This document shows, in pieces, positions 32,270 to 39,994 of a DNA stretch of 64,000 nucleotides (position 1 is the stretch's first letter; every line of letters begins with the position of its first letter). The notes under the pieces were generated by a model. That model saw nothing but the letters and a program-made list of their open reading frames with translations, was not told the origin of the DNA and searched no databases. The stretch is from NCBI GenBank assembly GCA_964570325.1, contig CAZMXS010000016.1:1-64000 (forward strand), in the 5' to 3' direction. Position numbers and translations under genes: made by a program. Source of the DNA: CAZMXS01 sp964570325 (GTDB lineage Bacteria > Verrucomicrobiota > Kiritimatiellia > CAIQIC01 > CAZMXS01).

Positions 32270-33088
32270 ATGAATAAGCTAGGCGCGTTAACGACAGGTG
32301 TAATCATGGCCCTGTCCAGTGTAGTCTGGGCTCAATCCGAACCGGCGGCCCCGGCGGGAACCGATCCGGCGGCGGAGACCGCCGCGCCGAAGATTGTCTG
32401 CGACCAGATGGTTTACAATTTCGGGGAACGCAAGAATGATCAGGATGTTGAGCATGCCTATGTGATCAAAAACGAGGGCAACGCCACGCTGGAAATCAAG
32501 CAAGCCCGGGCCTCCTGCGGCTGCACGGTGGCTAACATCGCCAATAAAACCGTGCCGCCCGGCGAGGAAACCACCATCACGGCCAAACTGAACCTGCGCG
32601 GCCGGCTGGGTCCGCAGCACAAAACCATCACCGTGGACTCAAACGATCCCCGCGTGCCGGCCCTGGTGCTGACGTTGGAAGGCAATTCACTCGCCGCCGA
32701 TGCCCCGACCGGCGCCGCCGCGCCCAACTCCGAAAATGCGGCCGCGCCGGAAGCTCCTGCGGCAAGCGCCCCGCCCGTTGAGCGCGCGCCGCCGGTGACG
32801 GATTTTCTCGCCGCGCCCACTGAGATCTCGATTGAGGAAGGCGCTCAGAATGTCAGCCGGGACGTGGTAATCCGCACCGCGACGCCGTTTGAAATCAAAG
32901 GCATTGAAATGCCCCAGCCCACGATCCAGAACGTCACCTTCCCAATGAAACCCAATGGTTTTCGCATTCAGCTCAACGGCATCAACGGCACATCGGATCT
33001 GGCGGGCAAGGCCGTTAAGATTCTGACGACGCTGCCGGATCACCCGGAAGTGCTGTTCCCCATCCGGCTGATACCCAAGCCGCAGTAA
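32270..33088 (+). CDS. DUF1573 secreted protein
   Basis: 272 aa. A signal peptide (TTGVIMALSSVVWAQ) precedes a DUF1573 domain at about 38-140 with the characteristic YNFGERK, the Cys pair of ASCGCTVA and VPPGEETTI. DUF1573 is an Ig-like periplasmic or surface domain of unknown role, frequent in PVC and Bacteroidota. A low-complexity A/P-rich linker (about 145-180) separates it from a second beta-rich domain (FLAAPTEISIEEGAQ to the end). It leads an operon with rhodanese and MauE genes, suggesting envelope thiol chemistry. Confidence 0.85.
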   Translation: MNKLGALTTGVIMALSSVVWAQSEPAAPAGTDPAAETAAPKIVCDQMVYNFGERKNDQDVEHAYVIKNEGNATLEIKQARASCGCTVANIANKTVPPGEETTITAKLNLRGRLGPQHKTITVDSNDPRVPALVLTLEGNSLAADAPTGAAAPNSENAAAPEAPAASAPPVERAPPVTDFLAAPTEISIEEGAQNVSRDVVIRTATPFEIKGIEMPQPTIQNVTFPMKPNGFRIQLNGINGTSDLAGKAVKILTTLPDHPEVLFPIRLIPKPQ

Positions 33089-33096
33089 TTTTTGGG

Positions 33097-33582
33097 ATGC
33101 GCGCGTTCGGATTCAAAATCTTGGTCATGGCGACGGCGGCTCTGGTGGCCGCCGTCGCTGTCAATGCGCTTCGTCCGCGGGGGGCTATCCCCTGGGTCGG
33201 CGAATGGGGGCATTATGTGGAGGCCAAGGCGTTGCGGGCCGGCATCCCAATCGTCAATCTGATCGAAACCCATGACATTGTGCAGTCCCGCACCCATACG
33301 GTTTTTGACGCGCGTCCCCGCGCGGATTATGAGGCCGGCCGCCTGCCGGGGGCGCTGTCCCTGCCGTTCAACACGGTGGAGGCCGATTTTGAAAGTGTGT
33401 GTATTTTTATCACGCCGGAACAACCGATCCTGACCTATTGCTCCGGCCAGGACTGCGACGATTCATTCCTGTTGGCGGAATGGCTTATCCGGCGCGGCTA
33501 TACCAATGTGGTGCTTTATCCCAGCGGCTTCGATAAGTGGCAGGCGGCCGGCTATCCGGTGGAACGGAGCGGCCCGCCATGA
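33097..33582 (+). CDS. Membrane-anchored rhodanese-like sulfurtransferase
   Basis: 161 aa. One N-terminal TM or uncleaved signal (FKILVMATAALVAAVAVNAL) then a single rhodanese domain: HTVFDARPRADYEAGRLPGA, the active-site loop YCSGQDCDDS with the catalytic Cys, and GFDKWQAAGYPVE at the end. It lies 8 nt after the DUF1573 gene and overlaps the MauE gene by 4 nt. The active site faces the periplasm if the anchor is oriented N-in. Likely role is sulfur transfer or thiol redox. Confidence 0.88.
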   Translation: MRAFGFKILVMATAALVAAVAVNALRPRGAIPWVGEWGHYVEAKALRAGIPIVNLIETHDIVQSRTHTVFDARPRADYEAGRLPGALSLPFNTVEADFESVCIFITPEQPILTYCSGQDCDDSFLLAEWLIRRGYTNVVLYPSGFDKWQAAGYPVERSGPP

Positions 33583-34010
33583 AATGGATTATCCTGTTCT
33601 GCCGAATCGCGCTGGGCATCATCTTTATCGTGGCGAGCGCGCCCAAGATTATGGCGCCAAATGATTTTGCCCTGATGGTGTTCCGCTACCAGATTCTCCC
33701 GTATGATCTGGTCAACCTGGCGGCGCTCTGGATGCCGTGGGTCGAATTGCTCGCCGGCCTGGCGCTGCTCGCGGCCCCCGCCTGGCGTAAGCCCGCGGCT
33801 TTTATTCTCTTCGGACTTTTGGTGATCTTCACCGCGGCCATTGCCTTCAACATGTGGCGCGGGGTGAACATCGCCTGCGGCTGCTTCACCGTGGACCCGG
33901 ACGCAGAGCGCGCCACGGCCTGGAAACTGGTGGAGAACCTGGGTTTCCTGGCGCTGGCGCTAGTTGCCTGGCTGGGCCCGGAACGGCGCCCCAAGGGCGC
34001 TTCCACTTGA
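33579..34010 (+). CDS. MauE/DoxX-family membrane protein
   Basis: 143 aa from ATG 33579. Four membrane helices of the DoxX/MauE type: FCRIALGIIFIVASAPKI, LAALWMPWVELLAGLALLAA, AAFILFGLLVIFTAAIAF and LVENLGFLALALVAWLG. The conserved pair ACGCF sits before helix 4, as in MauE, which assists disulfide formation in methylamine dehydrogenase maturation. Together with the overlapping rhodanese gene this suggests a small redox module. There is no methylamine gene nearby. Confidence 0.85.
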   Translation: MKWIILFCRIALGIIFIVASAPKIMAPNDFALMVFRYQILPYDLVNLAALWMPWVELLAGLALLAAPAWRKPAAFILFGLLVIFTAAIAFNMWRGVNIACGCFTVDPDAERATAWKLVENLGFLALALVAWLGPERRPKGAST

Positions 34011-34041
34011 TGGGTGCGCAGCCCTGATCACCGATCACCGG

Positions 34042-35076
34042 TCATGGCTCAGCCGCTGCTAACTGGTTGACTACCCGCAAGGTCACGCGGCCAACAATCT
34101 GTAAACTTTCCGGCGCCAGTTTATCCAGCGTATCTTCGGGTGTGTGCCAGAAATCATTACGTCCGGGCGCGCTGCCGTACTCGAAATCAATGATGTCCAC
34201 CGCGGGGATGCCGGCTTCGATGAACGGATCGTGGTCATCGCCGATTTCAAACTGGTGCAGGGAGAATTTATCGCGCACCCCCTCCGCGCGCGCGGCGTCA
34301 AAAAACGCCTTGATCAGATTCGGATGGCCGTTGCGGGGGATCGTGATGGTCAAATCCCGGTCGCCGATCATGTCGAGGTTGATCAGGGCGCGCACGTCCC
34401 CGGCCCGGCCGGCCTGCAGTATCTGAGCGGCCAGGCGGGTGCTGCCATGCAAGCCGTCGTTCGGCCCGTAACTCTTGACCGCTTCTTCGCCGTCGAAGAA
34501 CACGATCCAGATTTCCGGCCGCAGAGCAGGCCCGCGGGCCAGTAGTTCGGCGAGCGCCAGCAGGAGCCCGGTGCTGGACCCGCCGTCGTTGGCGCCGGCG
34601 AACCCGGCAATGCCGGACTTGGTGTCATAATGTCCGCTCAGGATGATCAGCCCGCGCCCCGCGCCGGGAATTTTTCCAATAACATTATGGAACGTGGCCC
34701 GGCCGCGCGGCGTCATGTCCGCAAACGAGTTGATTTCCGCGCGCACCCCCAGCGCCTGGAGGCGGTCGCGCAGGTATTCCGCCGCCTTTTGCGCGCCCGG
34801 CGTGCCGGAATCCCGCGGACCGACCGCAAGAAAAAGGCGCAGCTCCTCGAACGCCGCCGCGCCATTGAACGCGGCGGGATCAATTTGAGCGGGCGCCGGC
34901 GCCGGGGTCGGGCGCGGGGAGCAGGAGCAAGCGGCGCCAAGCAAGGTCAGCAAATAGAAGACCGGCCGGGCGCCCGGAAGACGGAGCGGATGGCGCGTGG
35001 AAGGTGGTGGCGCGGGGCATAATGCCCGCCCCGTGCCAGTCGAAAGGTTCTTGGCAATGGGCAAGGCTTCCCTCAT
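34042..35076 (-). CDS. M28-family zinc peptidase, lipoprotein
   Basis: 344 aa. The N-terminus has a lipobox-like LLGAACSC near residue 49 after an unusually long basic lead, so the true start could be internal. The M28 zinc ligands are present: H in SGHYDTK, D in GANDGG, the catalytic GEE, D in NLDMIGD and H in FWHTPEDT. Related enzymes are aminopeptidases and glutaminyl cyclases. Its ATG overlaps the potD stop by 4 nt, so it is the last gene of the polyamine transporter operon; whether it feeds peptides or polyamine conjugates to the system is unknown. Confidence 0.85.
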   Translation of the reverse strand: MREALPIAKNLSTGTGRALCPAPPPSTRHPLRLPGARPVFYLLTLLGAACSCSPRPTPAPAPAQIDPAAFNGAAAFEELRLFLAVGPRDSGTPGAQKAAEYLRDRLQALGVRAEINSFADMTPRGRATFHNVIGKIPGAGRGLIILSGHYDTKSGIAGFAGANDGGSSTGLLLALAELLARGPALRPEIWIVFFDGEEAVKSYGPNDGLHGSTRLAAQILQAGRAGDVRALINLDMIGDRDLTITIPRNGHPNLIKAFFDAARAEGVRDKFSLHQFEIGDDHDPFIEAGIPAVDIIDFEYGSAPGRNDFWHTPEDTLDKLAPESLQIVGRVTLRVVNQLAAAEP

Positions 35077-36113
35077 TCCGCCGCCTTGATCTCGTCCCAG
35101 ACCTTGGTGTACTTGGCGTTATCGGCTCCGAGGTCGGCGATCACTTCGCAGCGCGCGCGTACTTCCGGCGGCGGGAATAGCGTCTGGTTTCGCTTGAGCT
35201 CTTCTTTCAGCAATTCATAGCTGGACCGATTGGGGCACAGATAGTTGATGAACTCCGTATTCGCCGCCGCCACGGCGGGCTCGTGCAGGAAGTTGATGTA
35301 AGCGTGCGCGAGCGCGACCTGGCGGGCATCCTTGGGGATTACCAGGTCGTCGCACGCAAGCGAAGTTCCCTCCTCCGGCACAGCGAATGCGATGTCCTCA
35401 TTGTCGGCTTGCACTTGCAGGATATCGCCGCTGTAACCGTGGACCAGCAGGAACTCGCCCGATGCCAGGCCGGTCTTGTATTGCTCGTTTTCAAACTTCG
35501 CGAGGTTGCGCTTCCAGCGAATTACGACATCGCGCGCGGCAGCCAGCTCGCGCTCGCTGGTCGTGTTCAGGCTGAAGCCGAGCGATTTGAGCGCGGCTCC
35601 GAGTGTTTCGCGCACGTCATTGAGCATCGTCATCCGGCCCTTCAGGTCGGCGCGGTCGAACATTGACCAGGTCGGCTTGAAATCCGCGACCCGGCTGGTC
35701 AGGTAGGCGATTCCGCTCAGGGTGATCATGTAGGGCACGCTGTACCGCATATCCGGGTCCGTGGCGATTCGCAGGTAGTCCCGGTCCACATGCCGGATGT
35801 TCGGTAATTGCGCGGGGTCAAGTGTCTGGAGCATGCCCTGCTCGCGCATGATCTTGGCCATGTAACTGCTGGGGGTGATCACATCGTAGCCGGTGGCGCC
35901 GGCTTTGAGCTTGGCGTACATCGCCTCGTTCGAATCAAATGTGTCAATGACGACCCGGCAGCCGTGCGCTTGTTCAAATTGCCGCACCAGCTCGGGCTTG
36001 ACGTAGTCGGCCCAGGTGTAGACGTGCAGGATCGGCGAGCCGGAACGGCAGCCGGCGCACAGGGTCAGGGCGGCCAGCGCGGCCGCCGCGGTGATCAGGC
36101 TATGGGGTTTCAT
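35073..36113 (-). CDS. potD: Spermidine/putrescine ABC transporter binding lipoprotein
   Basis: 346 aa. A lipobox (LTLCAGCRSG, Cys near 22) marks a lipoprotein. The PotD fold begins with LHVYTWADYVKPELVRQFEQ and includes DVITPSSYMAKIM, YSVPYMITLSGIAY, GYSGDILQV and the C-terminal AYINFLHEP. Acidic residues in these loops bind the polyamine amines in homologues. It overlaps potC by 4 nt in the operon potA-potB-potC-potD-M28. Confidence 0.92.
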   Translation of the reverse strand: MKPHSLITAAAALAALTLCAGCRSGSPILHVYTWADYVKPELVRQFEQAHGCRVVIDTFDSNEAMYAKLKAGATGYDVITPSSYMAKIMREQGMLQTLDPAQLPNIRHVDRDYLRIATDPDMRYSVPYMITLSGIAYLTSRVADFKPTWSMFDRADLKGRMTMLNDVRETLGAALKSLGFSLNTTSERELAAARDVVIRWKRNLAKFENEQYKTGLASGEFLLVHGYSGDILQVQADNEDIAFAVPEEGTSLACDDLVIPKDARQVALAHAYINFLHEPAVAAANTEFINYLCPNRSSYELLKEELKRNQTLFPPPEVRARCEVIADLGADNAKYTKVWDEIKAAE

Positions 36114-36886
36114 GTCTTGGCCTCCGGTTGGGTGAGCCGCTGGCTGAGCCAGACGGTGATGAATGTGACGAGCAGCAGGATGGTCGAGAGCGCGTTGATC
36201 AATGTTGGCGAGCCGTATTTGATCATGCTGTAAATGCGGATCGGCAAGGTGGTTGAGCCCGGCCCGGCCACGAAGAAGGAGATGACAAAGTCGTCAATCG
36301 AGAGCGTGAACGCCAGCAGCCCGCCGGCGGCGATGCCGGGCGCGAGCAGCGGCAGGAGGACGCGCCAGGTGGTGGTCCACCAACTGGCGCCCAAATCCTG
36401 CGCGGCCTCGATGATTGAGTAGTCGAAATCCTGCAGCCGCGCCAGCACGACCATCGCCACGTAGCTGATGCAAAAGGTCACGTGCGCAAGGAAGATGGTG
36501 AACAGGCCGAGCCGGATGCCGAGGGCGACAAAGAACAGCAGCAGACTCATGCCCATCAGGATTTCGGGCACCACCAGCGGCGTGTAGATCAGCATATAGT
36601 GCAGGCGTTGCAGCCGGCTCTGGTAGCGGTGCAGGGCGAACGCGGCGGTTGTGCCCAGGATGATCGCCAGCAGCGTCGCCCCGAAGGCAATGATCAGCGT
36701 GTTTTCCAGCGCCAGCCAAATTTCGCGCTGGTGGAATAGCTTGCTGTACCACGCGATCGAGAACCCCTCCCAGGTGCTCCCGAAACGCGAGGCGTTGAAC
36801 GAGTTGATCACCAGCACGGCGATCGGCAGATAAAAGAACACCAGCACGGCGATGGTCGTAATCAGGGGGATGCGGCTGTGCTTCAC
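36110..36886 (-). CDS. potC: Spermidine/putrescine ABC transporter permease PotC
   Basis: 258 aa from GTG 36886, which has AAGGAGG about 5 nt upstream and overlaps the potB stop by 4 nt. Six membrane helices; the permease EAA-type loop is IIEAAQDLGASWWTT. An N-terminal YLPIAVLVINSFNASRFGSTWEGFS is typical of PotC. The same frame stays open upstream through potB on the minus strand, but that part is not coding. Confidence 0.92.
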   Translation of the reverse strand: MKHSRIPLITTIAVLVFFYLPIAVLVINSFNASRFGSTWEGFSIAWYSKLFHQREIWLALENTLIIAFGATLLAIILGTTAAFALHRYQSRLQRLHYMLIYTPLVVPEILMGMSLLLFFVALGIRLGLFTIFLAHVTFCISYVAMVVLARLQDFDYSIIEAAQDLGASWWTTTWRVLLPLLAPGIAAGGLLAFTLSIDDFVISFFVAGPGSTTLPIRIYSMIKYGSPTLINALSTILLLVTFITVWLSQRLTQPEAKT

Positions 36887-37761
36887 GCGTCCTCCTTCAT
36901 CAGGGGCTCGGGCTGGCTCCGCTTGCCTTGCAGGATCAGCGCGCCGGCCATGGGCGCCAGGACCGCCAGCGTCAGGAACGCGGAGAGCCCGCTGGCATGC
37001 GGCAGATTGCGGTCCACAAACGTGCGCTGGGCGATTTTGTTGCCGATCATCTCGCTGTTCGGGCCGCCGACGATGTCCGGGATCACATAAGAGCCCAGCG
37101 ACGGGATGAACACGACGAGCACGGCGGTCAGCAGGCCGCGCCGAATACCCGGGATAAAGATCTGGCGGAACGCCTGCCACTGGTGCGCGCCGAGGTCGCG
37201 CGCGGCCTCCATCAGCCGATAGTCGAACTTTTCCGCCGCGGCGTAGATCGGCAGGATCGCGAAGGGCAGGTAGGTGTAGACCATTACCAACAAGACCGCG
37301 CCGGCGTTGTAAAGCAGCGAGGTATCGGGCCGGATCAGGCGCAGCCACACCAGGCCCTCCTTGATGAAACCCTCGGGATGCAGCAGAACTTTCCACGCGA
37401 AGATCCGGATCAGGAAGCTGGTCCAGAACGGCACCACCACCAACAGCAGCAGGATGCGCCGCCACTGCGGCCGTACCCGCGCCATGAAGTAGCCGGCCGG
37501 TACGGCGAAGAGAATGCACAGGACGGTGTTCGCGACGCTCAACCAGATCGTCCGCCAGATGATGGCCGGGTAATTGGGGTTGCCGAGGCTGCGGAGCGTC
37601 GCCAGCGTCCAACCCGGTCCGATCCCGCCGAACGGCGTCGCCGGCTTGAACGTGATGGCGAACACGATGAAAGTTGGGATCAGGAACAGGATCACCAGCC
37701 AGCACAGTGAAGGGCCGGTGACCAGCCATTCGTGCAGGCGTTGCCGGCGCGCGACGTTCAT
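36883..37761 (-). CDS. potB: Spermidine/putrescine ABC transporter permease PotB
   Basis: 292 aa with six helices. The N-terminus WLVILFLIPTFIVFAITFKP and the EAA loop LMEAARDLGAHQWQAFRQI identify it as a PotB/PotH-type permease; FWTSFLIRIFAWKVLL is also conserved. The start ATG overlaps the end of potA by 4 nt. It forms the membrane channel with PotC. Confidence 0.92.
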   Translation of the reverse strand: MNVARRQRLHEWLVTGPSLCWLVILFLIPTFIVFAITFKPATPFGGIGPGWTLATLRSLGNPNYPAIIWRTIWLSVANTVLCILFAVPAGYFMARVRPQWRRILLLLVVVPFWTSFLIRIFAWKVLLHPEGFIKEGLVWLRLIRPDTSLLYNAGAVLLVMVYTYLPFAILPIYAAAEKFDYRLMEAARDLGAHQWQAFRQIFIPGIRRGLLTAVLVVFIPSLGSYVIPDIVGGPNSEMIGNKIAQRTFVDRNLPHASGLSAFLTLAVLAPMAGALILQGKRSQPEPLMKEDA

Positions 37762-38945
37762 GGGCGGCCCCCGGCCGCCGCGGACGCGGCGCCGTTCTGT
37801 TCGCCGACTTCGGCCGGCGGCACTTGTAGCAGGTTTTCGTCGGATTCGCTGTAGCGCTCCAGCATGAACCCGTCATCCGCGTGCCACGAGATCCAGACGT
37901 CGTCGTGCCAGGTGATCGGCTGCTCGTCGAGCAGGAACCGGCTGTGCTGCTGGTAAACCGCGATTCGGTAATCCTGGACGCGAACCCAGTATTTGGTCTG
38001 CGACCCGAGATAGATCACGTCTTCCACATGCGCGGGGCAAACATTATGGAGCGCATCCAGCGCGGGTTTCTCGCGCGAAATGCGAAACTTCTCGGGGCGC
38101 ACGCTCAAGAAGACGAGATCCCCCTCCTTCAGTTGCTTGTCGTTGAAACAAAGCACCTCCGGGAAGCCGTCAATTTGCAGAATGCTGTAGTCCTTGAATA
38201 GCGTGCGCGCGACCTTGCCTTCGAAGAAGTTGGTGTCGCCAATGAACGCCGCGACGAAGCTGCTCTTGGGCGCCTCGTAAATTTCGGCGGGGGTGCCGAG
38301 TTGCTCGATCTTGCCGCTGTTCATGACGGCGATGCGATCGCTCAAGCTCATGGCCTCGCCCTGGTCGTGCGTGACATAGAGGAAGGTGATGCCGACCTCG
38401 TCGTGGATCAGGTCCAGTTCGATCAGCATCCGCTGGCGGAGCTTGAGGTCGAGCGCGGCCAGGGGTTCGTCCAGCAGCAGCACCTGCGGCTTGTTGATCA
38501 GCGCGCGGGCGATCGCAACACGCTGTTTCTGGCCGCCGCTGATCTGGTCCGGGCGCTTGTGCGCCTGGTCTTCCATCTGAATCAAGCGCAACATCTGCTC
38601 CACCTCGCGCCGGATTTCCGCTTTGGGGCGCTTGGCGACGCGCAGGCCAAACGCAATATTTTCGTAGACGGTCAGATGCGGGAAGAGGGCATAGCTTTGG
38701 AAAATCGTGTTGACCTTGCGCAGGTTCGGCGGCAGGTCGGTGATGTCTTCGCCATTCAGCCGGACGCGCCCGGTGTCGGGATGCTCGAAGCCCGCCAGGA
38801 TCCGCAACAGTGTGGTCTTGCCACACCCGCTGGGGCCCAGCAGGGAAAAAAACTCGCCCTTGCGGATGGACAAGGAAACGCTGTCCACCGCGCGCACTTT
38901 TCCGAAGAACCGGGAAACGTTTTCGAACTCGAGAAATTCAGCCAC
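37758..38945 (-). CDS. potA: Spermidine/putrescine ABC transporter ATPase
   Basis: 395 aa from GTG 38945. The ATPase core has Walker A GPSGCGKT, Q-loop FQSYALFPHLTV, signature SGGQKQR, Walker B LLLDEPLAALD and the H-loop YVTHDQ. A C-terminal TOBE-like domain (from about 240, including VFLSVRPEKF) is followed by an Ala/Gly-rich tail. The start is uncertain: GGAGG lies 15 nt upstream of the GTG and a TTG also lies in frame. It is first in the operon. Confidence 0.92.
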   Translation of the reverse strand: MAEFLEFENVSRFFGKVRAVDSVSLSIRKGEFFSLLGPSGCGKTTLLRILAGFEHPDTGRVRLNGEDITDLPPNLRKVNTIFQSYALFPHLTVYENIAFGLRVAKRPKAEIRREVEQMLRLIQMEDQAHKRPDQISGGQKQRVAIARALINKPQVLLLDEPLAALDLKLRQRMLIELDLIHDEVGITFLYVTHDQGEAMSLSDRIAVMNSGKIEQLGTPAEIYEAPKSSFVAAFIGDTNFFEGKVARTLFKDYSILQIDGFPEVLCFNDKQLKEGDLVFLSVRPEKFRISREKPALDALHNVCPAHVEDVIYLGSQTKYWVRVQDYRIAVYQQHSRFLLDEQPITWHDDVWISWHADDGFMLERYSESDENLLQVPPAEVGEQNGAASAAAGGRP

Positions 38946-38992
38946 GGCCTGTTTCCGCAACCTCCGCTTATGAGTAACTCCGCGCGCATTAT

Positions 38993-39021
38993 TTTGTAAG
39001 CCCAAGCGCGCAGCTTAGCAA
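38993..39021 (-). promoter_or_regulatory. Probable promoter of the pot operon
   Basis: On the minus strand, TTGCTA (39021-39016), 17 nt and TACAAA (38998-38993), each matching consensus at four positions. The start would be near 38986, about 40 nt before the potA GTG. Confidence 0.5.
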
Positions 39022-39184
39022 GCGGATGTGTGAATAAATGCGCCCGCGCGCGGTCGCGCCCGCTTTCCGCGCTTCCCCGCGCGCGGCCGATGTGGTAGCG
39101 TGAATGCGTTAATCCGGACAGACGGGCCGTGATACCAGGCTACGTGTCAGGGAATCAAAGCCAAACCATAGCGGAGGAAATCCA

Positions 39185-39949
39185 GTGACCCAGCCGATCA
39201 GGATCATGCCGTGCCTCGACATGCAGAACGGACGCGTGGTGAAAGGCGTCCATTTCGTGGACATCAAGGATGCCGGCGATCCTGCCGAATGCGCGGCGGC
39301 CTACTGCCGGGCCGGCGCCGATGAACTGGCCATGTTGGACATCACCGCCACCGTCGAAAATCGTGGTACGCTGCTGGAAGTCGTTCGTCGCGTTGCCGCC
39401 GTGACCACCGTGCCCTTCACGGTCGGCGGCGGCATCTCGGACCTGCCATCCGCCGCCGCCGTGCTGGGCGCCGGCGCGAACAAAATCTCCATCGCCAGCG
39501 CCGCGTTCCGCAAGCCGGACTTTATTCGCGCGGCGGTCCAGGAGTTCGGCGGCGACAAGGTTACCATTGCCGTGGACGTGGATCAGAATCCCCGCCTGCC
39601 GTCCGGCTATGAGGTTTATATAGACGGCGGCCGGACCGCCACCGGCCAGGACGCGATCGAATGGGCGAAGAGGATTGACGGCTTTGGCGTTCAGGTGATC
39701 CTCCCGACCAGCAAGGCGGGCGACGGCGCCAAAACCGGCTATGACCTGCCGGTGATCCGCGCGATCAAGCAGGCGGTCAAGGCGGAGGTGGTGGCTTCCG
39801 GCGGCGCCGGCAAACTGGAACATTTCTACGAGGCGGTGCAAGCGGGCGCGACTATCCTCCTGGCGGCCTCCGTCTTCCATTTCAAGCTGATCGCCATCCC
39901 GGAGCTCAAACAGTTCCTGAAGTCCAAGGGCGTGGCGGTGACCCAATAA
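39185..39949 (+). CDS. hisF: HisF-like imidazole glycerol phosphate synthase cyclase subunit
   Basis: 254 aa, GTG start with GGAGG upstream. The (beta/alpha)8 barrel carries catalytic D11 (CLDMQNG) and the equivalent of D130 (AVDVDQ), the K of GRVVKG, the phosphate loop VGGGI and ASGGAGK. Against Thermotoga HisF from memory, the SIDRDGT segment is SKAGDGA, the ammonia-gate glutamate in GEILL is lost, and the histidine/threonine region before GGR differs. hisF is usually linked to hisH and hisA but here it is alone. It may be a divergent true HisF or a paralogue using HisF chemistry elsewhere. Confidence 0.82.
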   Translation: MTQPIRIMPCLDMQNGRVVKGVHFVDIKDAGDPAECAAAYCRAGADELAMLDITATVENRGTLLEVVRRVAAVTTVPFTVGGGISDLPSAAAVLGAGANKISIASAAFRKPDFIRAAVQEFGGDKVTIAVDVDQNPRLPSGYEVYIDGGRTATGQDAIEWAKRIDGFGVQVILPTSKAGDGAKTGYDLPVIRAIKQAVKAEVVASGGAGKLEHFYEAVQAGATILLAASVFHFKLIAIPELKQFLKSKGVAVTQ

Positions 39950-39994
39950 AGCGGAACGGCGCGGCGCGCGTATTCGGAATGGAACGGCGCCGCA

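Noticed and set aside
34673..34695. TTTTTCCAATAACATTATGGAA resembling the helicase palindrome
   Set aside because: The symmetry is imperfect, there is only one unit, and it encodes an ordinary conserved stretch of the M28 peptidase.
36887..37876. N-terminal extension of potC through potB
   Set aside because: The extra 330 residues are Arg/Pro-rich and out of frame with PotB; potC has its own AAGGAGG and GTG start.
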